From: CAYUYM01 sp964449305
Lineage (GTDB): Bacteria > Bacteroidota > Ignavibacteria > SZUA-365 > CAYQST01
NCBI GenBank assembly: GCA_964449305.1
Contig: CAYUYM010000121.1
Location: 1-10,817 of the forward strand
Reading direction: 5' to 3'
Length of the DNA: 10,817 nt
Part shown: in pieces, positions 1-7,158 of the stretch
How the letters are laid out: each line of letters begins with the position of its first letter
Numbering within the stretch: the first letter of the stretch is position 1
Program-made: the position numbers and the translations under genes
Notes under the pieces: generated by a model
Databases searched by the model: none
The model's input: only the letters and a program-made list of their open reading frames with translations
Told to the model about the DNA's origin: nothing

Positions 1-5
1 GGGCC

Positions 6-3000
6 ATGATCACCCAAAACGAACAGAATCCCATGGAATCAACACCGCTTTCGCATGAGGAACTGCGCTCGGAACTGGAGACACTTCGCCGCGACAACCA
101 GCGGATGAGGGAGGAATTGGATCGATTGCAGGTGGGTGAACCAGGCCCCACGCCAGTCGACACTGTACCCGGCGCCACAGAATCCGACGGCATCTACCGC
201 AGGATCTTTGAAAACGTGCAGGATGTGTATTTCATCCATGCGCCGGATGGGATCATTCAGGACATCAGTCCGTCCATTTCGCGGTTCACCGGGCACCAGC
301 GGGAGGATCTCATCGGACAGCCGCAGGAGGTGCTGTTCGCGCGTCGTGAACGCGGGCACGCACTGTTGCGCACCGTTCTCGAAGAGGGCGAGGTTCTGGA
401 TTACGAGGGCGTGCTCAAGGCGAACCGCGGATCGCGGCACATCCATGTCTCCATCAACGCGCATGTGGTGACCAGCGCAGACGGGGCGATCATCGCCGTG
501 GAGGGTGCGATGCGCGATGTGACGGAACGGAAGCGTGCCGAGCTGGCGGTGAAGAAATCCGAGGCGAACTACCGCAACCTCTTTGATCATGCCAATGATG
601 CGATTCTCATCATCGATCCCGACACCGAGCTCATTCTTGAGGCGAACACCCGGGCCTGTACGCTCTATGGAGTCCCCTACAGCGAGCTCATCGGCGTACC
701 TCTCACACGCTTCTCCGAGCATCCGGATCATGGGAAGCGACAGATAGCGCAGGCGATGGCCACGATGGAGTTTCGCAACCATGAGACGACGCACATCAAC
801 TCCCGAGGTGAACGTCTCGATCTGCTGGTCAGCGGATCGTTGATCGAGTACGAGGGATCGCACGCGATCCTGAGCATCAATCGCGACATCAGCGAGATCA
901 AGAAGGCGGAACGCGCCCTGCGGGAGCATCAGGAGTATCTGACAAACCTGTTGAACAGCGTTGCCGATCCCCTTGTGGTGAAGGATGCGACCCACACCTG
1001 GACGATGGTCAACGATGCCTTCTGTGCGCTCATCGGGAAGGACCGATCCCGCCTCCTCGGCCGCTCGGATGCCGACCTCTTCCCAGAGCATGAGGTCGGG
1101 CTCTATCGCGAACAGGATGAACTGGTGCTTCGCACCGGCAGCGAATCGGTGTCGGAACAACGGCTGTATGACAACCGCGGCGATCTGCGTGTTCTCACCA
1201 CCAAGCGCATGCGCTACACGAACACCGCCGGCGAGTGTTTCGTGGTGTCCATCAGCCGCGACATCACCGACATCAAACGCGCCCAGGAGGAGCTCGAGAA
1301 GCTCAACGTGGAACTCGAATGGCGCGTGTACGAACGGACCAACGAGCTCCTGCTCACCATCGACAAGCTTGAGGCGGAGATCGAGCAGCGCAAGCGCAGC
1401 GAGTTCATCCGGAGCGCAACCTATCGCATCAGTGAGCTTGCACATTCCGTCCGTGGCATGCAGGATCTCTATCACGCAATCCATGCCGTCATCGCCGAGC
1501 TCATGCCCGCAAAGAACTTTCTCATCGCCCTCTACCATGCGGATTCGGGGATGATCTCCTTCCCATATTTCGTGGACGAGGTGGAGGCTCCCCCACTCCC
1601 GCGGCGGGCCGGGCAGGGCCTGATCGAATACGTCCTTCGCGGCGGAAAAGCGCTGCTCGCCACCCCCGATCTCCTTGTGGATCTCATCGCCGCCGGTGAA
1701 ATCGACGACTCCGGCGCCGCGCTGACCAACTGGCTCGGCGTCCCGCTCAAGACGCGCAACCGCACCATCGGCGTCCTGGCCATCCAGGCGCGCGACGGTG
1801 ACACCCAGTATGGCGAGACGGAAAAGCACATCCTCACCTTCGTGTCGGAGCAGATCGCCATCGCCATCGAACGAAAGCGCGCTGAAGAGGATCTCGTGGG
1901 GGCAAAGGCCGCGGCGGAACGTGCAAGCCGGGTCAAGACGACATTGCTCATGAACCTGAGCCACGAATTCCGCACACCCATGAACAGCATCCTCGGCTTC
2001 TCGGACATCCTCAAGTCGGAGCTGCAGGAGCCCATCCAGAAGGAGATGGCACAGACCGTCCATCACTCCGGATTCCGGCTCATGAAGACGCTCAATGCCA
2101 TCGTGGAACTGGCGCAGATCGAGTCCGGGACGGTCCAGCTCGCAGTGATCGATCTCGACGTCAATGAGCGTATGCAACACATCGTCGACTCCTTCCGCAC
2201 GGCTGCCGACGACAAGGAGCTGTCCCTCCGGGCCTCCTTCAATGCCGACATCCGTCTGAACATCGACCTCAAGGTGTTTGATCAGATCGTCGGCAACCTG
2301 GTCGACAATGCCATCCGCTTCACCAACCAGGGCGCCGTGGATGTCCAGCTCGATGAAGAACGGGACGATGCGGGCCGCTGGGCGGTGATCCGCGTGCGTG
2401 ACACGGGAATCGGCATCGCTCCTGAGAACCTCGAGGTCATCTTCCACGAATTCCGGCAGCTCTCCGAGGGCATCAAACGCACACATGAGGGCAACGGGCT
2501 GGGCCTCACGCTCTCCCGCAAATGGGTGGAACTCCTGGACGGATCCATCACCGTCAAGAGCCAGGAAGGACACGGCTCCGAGTTCATGGTGCGCCTCCCC
2601 ATCGAGCTGAACGTGGTGCGTGGAGGCAACAGCGATTTCGAGGAGGCCTTCCAGGAGTTCGTGGATCGCACACGCCTGCGGGCCGAGCGCACCGGGCATG
2701 TGGAGGACGTGCTTGTGGTGGAGGACAACGAGTACAACCTCGAGCTCATGAAGCTTTACCTGCGCTCTTCATTCCGCGTGGAATGCGCCTCCGACGGCGA
2801 GCGCGCCATCATGATGGCCTCGCACAAGCGCTACGCCCTCATCCTCATGGACATCAACCTTGGCACCGGCATCGATGGTCTCGAGGCCGCCCGACACATC
2901 AAGGCCATGCCGGGGTACGAGCAGGTTCCCATCGTGGCGGTGACAGGCTACGCCTCCGACTTCAATGTCGAGAGCCTTCTCGCGCAGGGCTGCACCCACT

Positions 3001-3071
3001 ACCTCGCAAAGCCATTCGAAAAACTCGACCTGCTGTCATTGATCGACAGGATCATGACCGAAACCGCCTGA
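6..3071 (+). CDS. Multi-sensor hybrid histidine kinase (PAS-PAS-PAS-GAF-HisKA-HATPase-receiver)
   Basis: This 1021-residue protein should sense a signal, autophosphorylate on histidine and pass the phosphate to its own receiver. A short coiled coil (about 17-42) precedes three PAS domains (about 64-180, 184-303 and 304-430), each ending in a 'RDxTxxKRA'-like tail. A second coiled coil (about 430-470) leads to a GAF domain (about 475-630). The kinase core has the H-box SHEFRTPMNSILGF with phospho-acceptor His653, the N-box around Asn768, DTGIGI at 799-804 and GNGLGL at 829-834. The receiver has the acidic pair Glu906/Asp907, phospho-acceptor Asp949, Thr980 and Lys1002, so all catalytic positions are present. 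No membrane segment or signal peptide is visible, so it is probably cytosolic. The PAS and GAF ligands cannot be read from sequence. No HPt domain or partner regulator is nearby. ATG at 6 is the first start in the window, but the frame is open to the left edge, so an upstream start is possible; ATG at 33 is an alternative. Confidence 0.95.
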   Translation: MITQNEQNPMESTPLSHEELRSELETLRRDNQRMREELDRLQVGEPGPTPVDTVPGATESDGIYRRIFENVQDVYFIHAPDGIIQDISPSISRFTGHQREDLIGQPQEVLFARRERGHALLRTVLEEGEVLDYEGVLKANRGSRHIHVSINAHVVTSADGAIIAVEGAMRDVTERKRAELAVKKSEANYRNLFDHANDAILIIDPDTELILEANTRACTLYGVPYSELIGVPLTRFSEHPDHGKRQIAQAMATMEFRNHETTHINSRGERLDLLVSGSLIEYEGSHAILSINRDISEIKKAERALREHQEYLTNLLNSVADPLVVKDATHTWTMVNDAFCALIGKDRSRLLGRSDADLFPEHEVGLYREQDELVLRTGSESVSEQRLYDNRGDLRVLTTKRMRYTNTAGECFVVSISRDITDIKRAQEELEKLNVELEWRVYERTNELLLTIDKLEAEIEQRKRSEFIRSATYRISELAHSVRGMQDLYHAIHAVIAELMPAKNFLIALYHADSGMISFPYFVDEVEAPPLPRRAGQGLIEYVLRGGKALLATPDLLVDLIAAGEIDDSGAALTNWLGVPLKTRNRTIGVLAIQARDGDTQYGETEKHILTFVSEQIAIAIERKRAEEDLVGAKAAAERASRVKTTLLMNLSHEFRTPMNSILGFSDILKSELQEPIQKEMAQTVHHSGFRLMKTLNAIVELAQIESGTVQLAVIDLDVNERMQHIVDSFRTAADDKELSLRASFNADIRLNIDLKVFDQIVGNLVDNAIRFTNQGAVDVQLDEERDDAGRWAVIRVRDTGIGIAPENLEVIFHEFRQLSEGIKRTHEGNGLGLTLSRKWVELLDGSITVKSQEGHGSEFMVRLPIELNVVRGGNSDFEEAFQEFVDRTRLRAERTGHVEDVLVVEDNEYNLELMKLYLRSSFRVECASDGERAIMMASHKRYALILMDINLGTGIDGLEAARHIKAMPGYEQVPIVAVTGYASDFNVESLLAQGCTHYLAKPFEKLDLLSLIDRIMTETA

Positions 3072-4110
3072 CGCCTTCCAACACCGCGACAATGCGATCC
3101 ACGGCATCCTTCACGAGGATGCCGCCTTCGAGCGTGCATATGTGCGGATCCCCGGGGCAACGGGTTGCACAGTACTTTTCCGGCGGAAGCATGATGGTGG
3201 CATCATTGCCATTCGGTCCCCACAAGCCTGCCGATGCCGCAGGGAGCGGGCAGAACATGCTCACCGTGGGACGACCTAGCGCGGTGGCCAGGTGCATCGG
3301 GCCGGTGTTGCCTGAAAACACCACATCGGCATGCGCCATGCAGGTGATCATCGTCCGCAAATCCTGGGCCTCGGGCGGCAGCAGGACTCCCGGGATGCCG
3401 GCATCGATGAAGGCGGCATGGACATCCCCACCGGCCTGCATGAAGGGAACAACAATGGCCGCATCGGGACGCCGTTGTGCGAGCGCGCGGGCCAGGGACA
3501 CATAGTCTGCCATCACCCAGTTGGGCGCCGAGCCGCCACTCTGGGGATGGATGAAGACGAGTGGGGCTCTGCCATCCCATCCGGCGCGACGGAGGATTTC
3601 CACGGCACTGTGACGCTCCTGTTCCGTGACCACGATCTCCGGGCGCAGGTCGTCGGCGTCGACACCGAGAGCGCGGACCTGGTCCAGGCAATAGTCCGCT
3701 TCATGCCGCAGCGGGATGTACTTGTTGCGGCTGACGCGTCGCGTGCAGGTCAGGTAATGGTAGAGCCGCCCACCCACACCGATGCGCCGACGGATGGGGG
3801 CGATGAAGGTCATCCACGTGTATCGCTCGGATGGGAGGAGCATGAGGCAGGTGGTGAAATGCAGGTGACGCAGCGTGGTCAGCATGCGTCGGAAACCCGG
3901 CCAGCCGGCGTCGGCCCCCTCATGGTCGTCGGTGAGAATGAGGTCGAGGTTCGGGTTGTGCTCGAGCACGGCGCGCACTGCGGGCCGCACAAGTGCGGCG
4001 ATGAAGGCGTCGGGGAAGTTCCGGCGCAGTGCGCGCAGCACCGGTGTGGCAAGCACCACATCTCCCACGCGGTCCTGCCGGATCACGAGGAAACGCTGCT
4101 GCCGGCTCAT
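3052..4110 (-). CDS. Glycosyltransferase family 9 (heptosyltransferase-like)
   Basis: This 352-residue protein matches the ADP-heptose:LPS heptosyltransferase family (GT9, GT-B fold), which adds heptose to the lipid A-core on the cytoplasmic face of the inner membrane. The N-terminus has the family pattern RQDRVGDVVLATPVLRALR. Its Asp17 aligns with the catalytic Asp13 of E. coli WaaC (known family fact, my alignment). The C-terminal donor-site motif is SGNTGPMHLATALGRPTVSMF-like at about 266-286. Three cysteines at 314, 318 and 325 resemble the Cys-rich tail common in this family. The ATG at 4110 overlaps the upstream glycosyltransferase stop as ATGA, which implies translational coupling. The frame is open upstream to 4212, but that part lies inside the previous gene and has no family similarity. 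The 3' end overlaps the kinase end by 20 bp. The sugar could be something other than heptose, since GT9 members are hard to separate by eye. Confidence 0.93.
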   Translation of the reverse strand: MSRQQRFLVIRQDRVGDVVLATPVLRALRRNFPDAFIAALVRPAVRAVLEHNPNLDLILTDDHEGADAGWPGFRRMLTTLRHLHFTTCLMLLPSERYTWMTFIAPIRRRIGVGGRLYHYLTCTRRVSRNKYIPLRHEADYCLDQVRALGVDADDLRPEIVVTEQERHSAVEILRRAGWDGRAPLVFIHPQSGGSAPNWVMADYVSLARALAQRRPDAAIVVPFMQAGGDVHAAFIDAGIPGVLLPPEAQDLRTMITCMAHADVVFSGNTGPMHLATALGRPTVSMFCPLPAASAGLWGPNGNDATIMLPPEKYCATRCPGDPHICTLEGGILVKDAVDRIVAVLEGVRRFRS

Positions 4111-4904
4111 TGCAGCGCGTCCCCGTCCGCGGGGTTCTGCAACTCCCACATGTAGAGCTGCACCTGGAGCTTGTCGATGGCGTGCACGGCGGAGACGACG
4201 AAGCCCGGCCAACCGTCACGGAAGCCGCCGGCGAGGACGTACATCTTGAGGAATTCGAGGATGGTGCGGCCGATGCTTGCGGGGATGGTGGCGCGGCGGC
4301 GGTGCTGCTTCCCCACCGCCTCCAGCCAGGCATAGTCGAGGTTCTTCGCGAGCATGTGCCGGATGGTGTCGTTCGTGAAGTGGAGCATGGGTTCGGAGAG
4401 CATGCCCACCTGCCCGTCCACGAGGTACCCTTCGTGCACAAGTGCCTGGCTCACGGTGGTCCGCTCCCTGCGGAACAACCGCAGTTGTGGATCGGGATAC
4501 TGTCTGCCGTGACGCAGCCAGCGTCCGCGGAGGTGGTTCTTCCGTGGGATGCGGAACCCGTCGCATCCCTGCGGATCCAGCACGCGTGTGGCGATCTCGT
4601 CGGCAAGCGTGTCCGGGATGCGCTCGTCGGCATCCACGCTCAGCACCCATGGCTGCGTGGCCAGGCCGAGGCAGAAGTCCCGCTGGCTGGCGAACCCGGT
4701 GAAGGGATGATGCACCACCACCGTGGCACGTCGCTGCGCAAGCTCCATCGTCCGATCCTCGAGCGTCGAGCACACAACGACGATCTCCTCCGCCCATGCA
4801 ACGGAGGAGAGGCAGGCGGCGATGTTGCGCTCCTCCCTGCCGGCGATGATCACAACGGAGACGCCGGGAATCGGGGTGGTACGATACAGGCAGGATGTCG
4901 TCAT
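4107..4904 (-). CDS. Glycosyltransferase family 2 (LPS-core WaaE/LgtF-like)
   Basis: This 265-residue GT-A-fold enzyme probably transfers a sugar from a nucleotide-sugar to LPS core or another surface glycan. From the ATG, the sequence starts with PGVSVVIIAGREERNIAACL, typical of the WaaE/LgtF subgroup. It continues with FTGFASQRDFCLGLA, the metal-binding DAD at 91-93 (LSVDADERIP), a basic segment RKNHLRGRWLRHG, and a C-terminal GGFRDGWPGFVVS amphipathic region typical of these membrane-associated enzymes. The usual 'VVDSGSTDRT' motif reads VVCSTLEDRT here (residues 43-52), so the first Asp is Cys45. The start is uncertain. ATG at 4904 places the family N-terminus correctly and leaves a 41-bp gap after the transketolase C-subunit. 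TTG at 4949 (280 residues) would overlap that stop as TTGA. Neither has a good ribosome binding site. Its stop overlaps the GT9 start by 4 bp. Donor and acceptor are not readable. Confidence 0.92.
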   Translation of the reverse strand: MTTSCLYRTTPIPGVSVVIIAGREERNIAACLSSVAWAEEIVVVCSTLEDRTMELAQRRATVVVHHPFTGFASQRDFCLGLATQPWVLSVDADERIPDTLADEIATRVLDPQGCDGFRIPRKNHLRGRWLRHGRQYPDPQLRLFRRERTTVSQALVHEGYLVDGQVGMLSEPMLHFTNDTIRHMLAKNLDYAWLEAVGKQHRRRATIPASIGRTILEFLKMYVLAGGFRDGWPGFVVSAVHAIDKLQVQLYMWELQNPADGDALQ

Positions 4905-4945
4905 ATGATGGAAACGGAGTGCATCGGGCACGGACTGCCCGGGTG

Positions 4946-5872
4946 TCAACTCTTCATGAACTGGCGCACCTGTGCGGCGATGCCTTCGGCGTCGAGCCGG
5001 TATTTCTGGTAGATGGCCTCGGGCGTGCCCGATTCACCAAACACATCACGGACGCCGATGCGGAACATGGGGGTGGGCTGGTGTTCCGCCAGCACCTCGG
5101 CCACGGCGCCGCCGAGTCCGCCGATGATGCTGTGGTCCTCCACCGTCACCACGCGGCCATACTGCTTCGCGGCGTTCACCACACCCTCCACGTCGAGCGG
5201 TTTGATGGTGTGGATGTTGATCACCGCGGCAAAGATGCAGTTGGGCTGCAGCAGCTCGGCGGCCTTGATGCAGTTGGCCACGACGCCTCCGGTGCAGAAG
5301 ATCGCGACATTGGTGCCGGTGCGCAGCACGTCGGCCTTCCCGAATTCGAACGTGTAGTCCTCGCCATGCACGTCCTCCACGGACTGCCGTGTCAGGCGCA
5401 GGTAGGCGGGATGCGGCCAGGCGGCGAGATGACGGACCATGGTGCGTGTCTCCACGTCGTCGGCGGGCTGGAGCACGGCCATGTTCGCGAGTGATCGCAT
5501 CACGGCGATGTCCTCGATGGCCATCTGGCTGTACCCATCCTCACCGATGCCGATGCCGCAGTGCGTCCCGACCAGCTTGACGGGGGCATCCTGGTAGGCC
5601 ACCGACATGCGGATCGTTTCGAACCTGCCGGCAAGGAAGGTGGCAAAGGAACAGGCGAACGGGTTCTTTCCCATCAGCGCCATGCCAGCGGCGGCCCCGA
5701 TCATGTTGTGCTCCTGGATACCCATCTCGAAGAAACGGTCCGGGTGCTTCCGGGCGAAGAGATGGGATTGCGTGCTTTTGGAAAGATCCGCGTCGAGAAC
5801 GACGATGTCGGGATGATCGGCGGCGATGGTGGCGATCTCCTCTCCGAACGACAGACGTGTGGCTTTTTTCAT
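4946..5872 (-). CDS. Transketolase, C-terminal subunit (split transketolase)
   Basis: This 308-residue protein carries the pyrimidine-binding (Pyr) and C-terminal domains of transketolase. It should assemble with the product of the gene just upstream to transfer two-carbon ketol units between pentose-phosphate sugars with thiamine diphosphate. The motif EMGIQEHNM (49-57) supplies the catalytic glutamate Glu54, which aligns with Glu411 of E. coli TktA. The donor-site segment reads EDGYSQMAIEDIA (111-123). Most bacterial enzymes have His-Gln at the Ser-Gln-Met position, whereas human transketolase has Ser-Gln-Met. The C-terminal domain holds VVTVEDHSIIGGLGGAV (241-257). I chose ATG at 5872 because MKKATRLSFGEE is the normal family N-terminus; the frame is open to 5998, but that region runs into the upstream gene. 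There is no clear Shine-Dalgarno sequence. It follows the N-subunit after 49 bp in the same operon. A 1-deoxyxylulose-5-phosphate synthase-like role is less likely because the gene pair is split in the standard transketolase way. Confidence 0.94.
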   Translation of the reverse strand: MKKATRLSFGEEIATIAADHPDIVVLDADLSKSTQSHLFARKHPDRFFEMGIQEHNMIGAAAGMALMGKNPFACSFATFLAGRFETIRMSVAYQDAPVKLVGTHCGIGIGEDGYSQMAIEDIAVMRSLANMAVLQPADDVETRTMVRHLAAWPHPAYLRLTRQSVEDVHGEDYTFEFGKADVLRTGTNVAIFCTGGVVANCIKAAELLQPNCIFAAVINIHTIKPLDVEGVVNAAKQYGRVVTVEDHSIIGGLGGAVAEVLAEHQPTPMFRIGVRDVFGESGTPEAIYQKYRLDAEGIAAQVRQFMKS

Positions 5873-5921
5873 GCGCTGCGTGGTGTTGTGATTACTCGGG
5901 AATGAAACGTGAACCGGATTG

Positions 5922-6764
5922 TCAGGATGCCTTCGCGATGCGGGCGCGGATCTCATTGATGGCGTCGTCGCACTCCTTCTGTGTGGGTGCCTTGCCATGA
6001 AAGTCGATGTTGTCCTCCATGAAGCTCACCCCCCTGCCCTTGACGGTGTGCGCATGGATGAAGTGCGGCCGACCGTCGAGCGCCCGGGCACGCGTGAGCG
6101 CAGAATCGATGGCCTCGATGTCGTGCCCGTCGATCTCCTGCACATCCCAGTGGAAGGCCCGTGCCTTGTCGGCGACGGGTTCGATGTTCATGATGTCGCG
6201 CACGTGCCCGTCGATCTGGCCCTTGTTGGCATCAAGGATGACGATGAGGTTGTCGAGCCCGAACTTCGGTGCCGACATCAGCGCCTCCCACACCTGCCCT
6301 TCCTGGAACTCCCCGTCGCCGAGCATGCAGTAGAATCGCGAGGGTCGGCCGTCGAGCCTGGCAGCCATTGCCATGCCCTGGGCCACCGAAAGCCCCTGCC
6401 CCAGGGATCCGGATGACACCTCAAGGTACGGGAGCGCGAGACGATGGGGATGCCCCTGCAGGCGGGACCCGAGCACGCGGAGCGTCGCAAGCTCCTCATG
6501 CGGGATCAGGCCGAGCCGCGCAAGGACGGCATAGAGCGCCGGCACACCGTGTCCCTTGGACAGGATGAAGCGGTCGCGCTGCGGATCATCTGCGTTCTCC
6601 GGTGTGCGATGAATGTGTCGGGCAAAGAGCACGGTGAGCAGATCGATCGCGGAGAGCGAGCCGCCTGGATGGCCGTTGCCGGCCCCGGTGATCATGGTGA
6701 GGATGTCGATGCGCAGCTCGTCGGCGATGCGTTTCAGGTCGGCGTGGTTCTGGTGTTCAATCAT
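5922..6764 (-). CDS. Transketolase, N-terminal subunit (split transketolase)
   Basis: This 280-residue protein is the thiamine-diphosphate PP-binding half of transketolase. It contains GNGHPGGS (29-36), SKGHG (69-73), QGHP (103-106), GSLGQGLS (119-126) and the cofactor-binding signature starting GDGEFQEGQVWEA (149-161) and ending at Asn180. Near the end are KGRGVSFME (242-250) and FHGKAP (255-260). His32, His72, His105 and His256 correspond to the substrate and cofactor histidines of full-length transketolases (family knowledge, aligned by eye), so the subunit looks active. The length is normal for the separate N-subunit family, and the C-terminal half is encoded next, 49 bp downstream. The start ATG at 6764 has no recognisable ribosome binding site and follows a C-rich 51-bp spacer after the AtuA-like gene. 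In this operon the enzyme could provide sedoheptulose 7-phosphate for heptose synthesis, but general pentose-phosphate metabolism is equally possible. Confidence 0.95.
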   Translation of the reverse strand: MIEHQNHADLKRIADELRIDILTMITGAGNGHPGGSLSAIDLLTVLFARHIHRTPENADDPQRDRFILSKGHGVPALYAVLARLGLIPHEELATLRVLGSRLQGHPHRLALPYLEVSSGSLGQGLSVAQGMAMAARLDGRPSRFYCMLGDGEFQEGQVWEALMSAPKFGLDNLIVILDANKGQIDGHVRDIMNIEPVADKARAFHWDVQEIDGHDIEAIDSALTRARALDGRPHFIHAHTVKGRGVSFMEDNIDFHGKAPTQKECDDAINEIRARIAKAS

Positions 6765-6815
6765 GGTGATGGGGATGAAGGAGGCGGAGATGATGAAACA
6801 ATGGGGGGGATGGAA
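6765..6815 (-). promoter_or_regulatory. C-rich, G-poor leader before the transketolase genes
   Basis: On the coding (minus) strand the 51 bases between the AtuA-like stop and the transketolase N-subunit start contain about 26 C and only 2 G, including a run of seven C (6803-6809 as G on the plus strand). There is no Shine-Dalgarno sequence and no visible hairpin. High C with low G is the known composition bias of Rho loading sites, so a Rho-sensitive leader is one possibility. It may simply be a spacer. Confidence 0.3.
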
Positions 6816-7157
6816 TCACGAGGGGATGTCGGCGTCGTCCACCTCGAGCACCATGCGGAGCATCGCAGCGGCGAGCGTCTTCCCCTGGGCGTCGTTCTTC
6901 AGCGACACGGTGCCGCCGCCGCCCAGCGTGTTGTGCAGAAGGAAGTTCAGGGCGCCGAGGTTCGGCAGCTCGAAGCGTTCGACCTCGCCAAGGCAGATGC
7001 CGGCGAAATGCCCGCGGACGCGTTCGGCGGAGAGATGGCGGACGAGTACGGGGTACCAGCGTTCGTCGCGTGCGATGACGCCGACGTTCGCGGCATCCCC
7101 CTTGTCGCCGGAGCGGGCATGGGCAATGTCCATCAATGGAATGGAACGCGTGGGCAT
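6816..7157 (-). CDS. AtuA-like C-terminal (ferredoxin-fold) domain protein
   Basis: This 113-residue protein matches the small domain found at the C-terminus of AtuA-type proteins, here encoded as a separate polypeptide. Visible motifs are ARSGDKGDAANVG (14-26) and LPNLGALNFLLHNTLGGGG (64-82) followed by TVSLKNDAQGK (83-93). These glycine- and asparagine-rich stretches are the conserved core of the domain. The gene begins one base after the stop of the AtuA gene and has a strong GAGGAG ribosome binding site 7 bases before the ATG, so the two proteins are very probably made together and form a complex. AtuA of Pseudomonas is described as part of acyclic terpene (citronellol/geraniol) catabolism, but its exact biochemical activity is not known to me, and no other atu gene (such as the geranyl-CoA carboxylase genes) is in this window. 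The function here is therefore unassigned. The frame is open upstream to 7703, but that stretch lies inside the AtuA gene. Confidence 0.88.
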   Translation of the reverse strand: MPTRSIPLMDIAHARSGDKGDAANVGVIARDERWYPVLVRHLSAERVRGHFAGICLGEVERFELPNLGALNFLLHNTLGGGGTVSLKNDAQGKTLAAAMLRMVLEVDDADIPS

Positions 7158-7158
7158 G

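Noticed and set aside
39..2699. 886-codon open frame antisense to the kinase gene
   Set aside because: It lies fully over a well-supported kinase gene, its translation has no recognisable domain and it is rich in His, Asp and Glu patterns typical of an antisense frame in GC-rich DNA.
4905..4949. TTG at 4949 as the start of the family 2 glycosyltransferase
   Set aside because: The 15 extra residues lie before the usual family N-terminus and TTG is a rare start. The TTGA overlap with the transketolase stop keeps it possible, so I recorded it as an alternative only.
4029..5012. 327-codon plus-strand open frame opposite the family 2 glycosyltransferase
   Set aside because: It is a shadow frame of conserved glycosyltransferase and transketolase genes and has no recognisable protein features.
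6765..6815. Thiamine pyrophosphate riboswitch before the transketolase genes
   Set aside because: The gap is too short and the conserved CUGAGA-type core and stems are absent. Transketolase uses the cofactor but does not make it, so control by this riboswitch would be unusual anyway.
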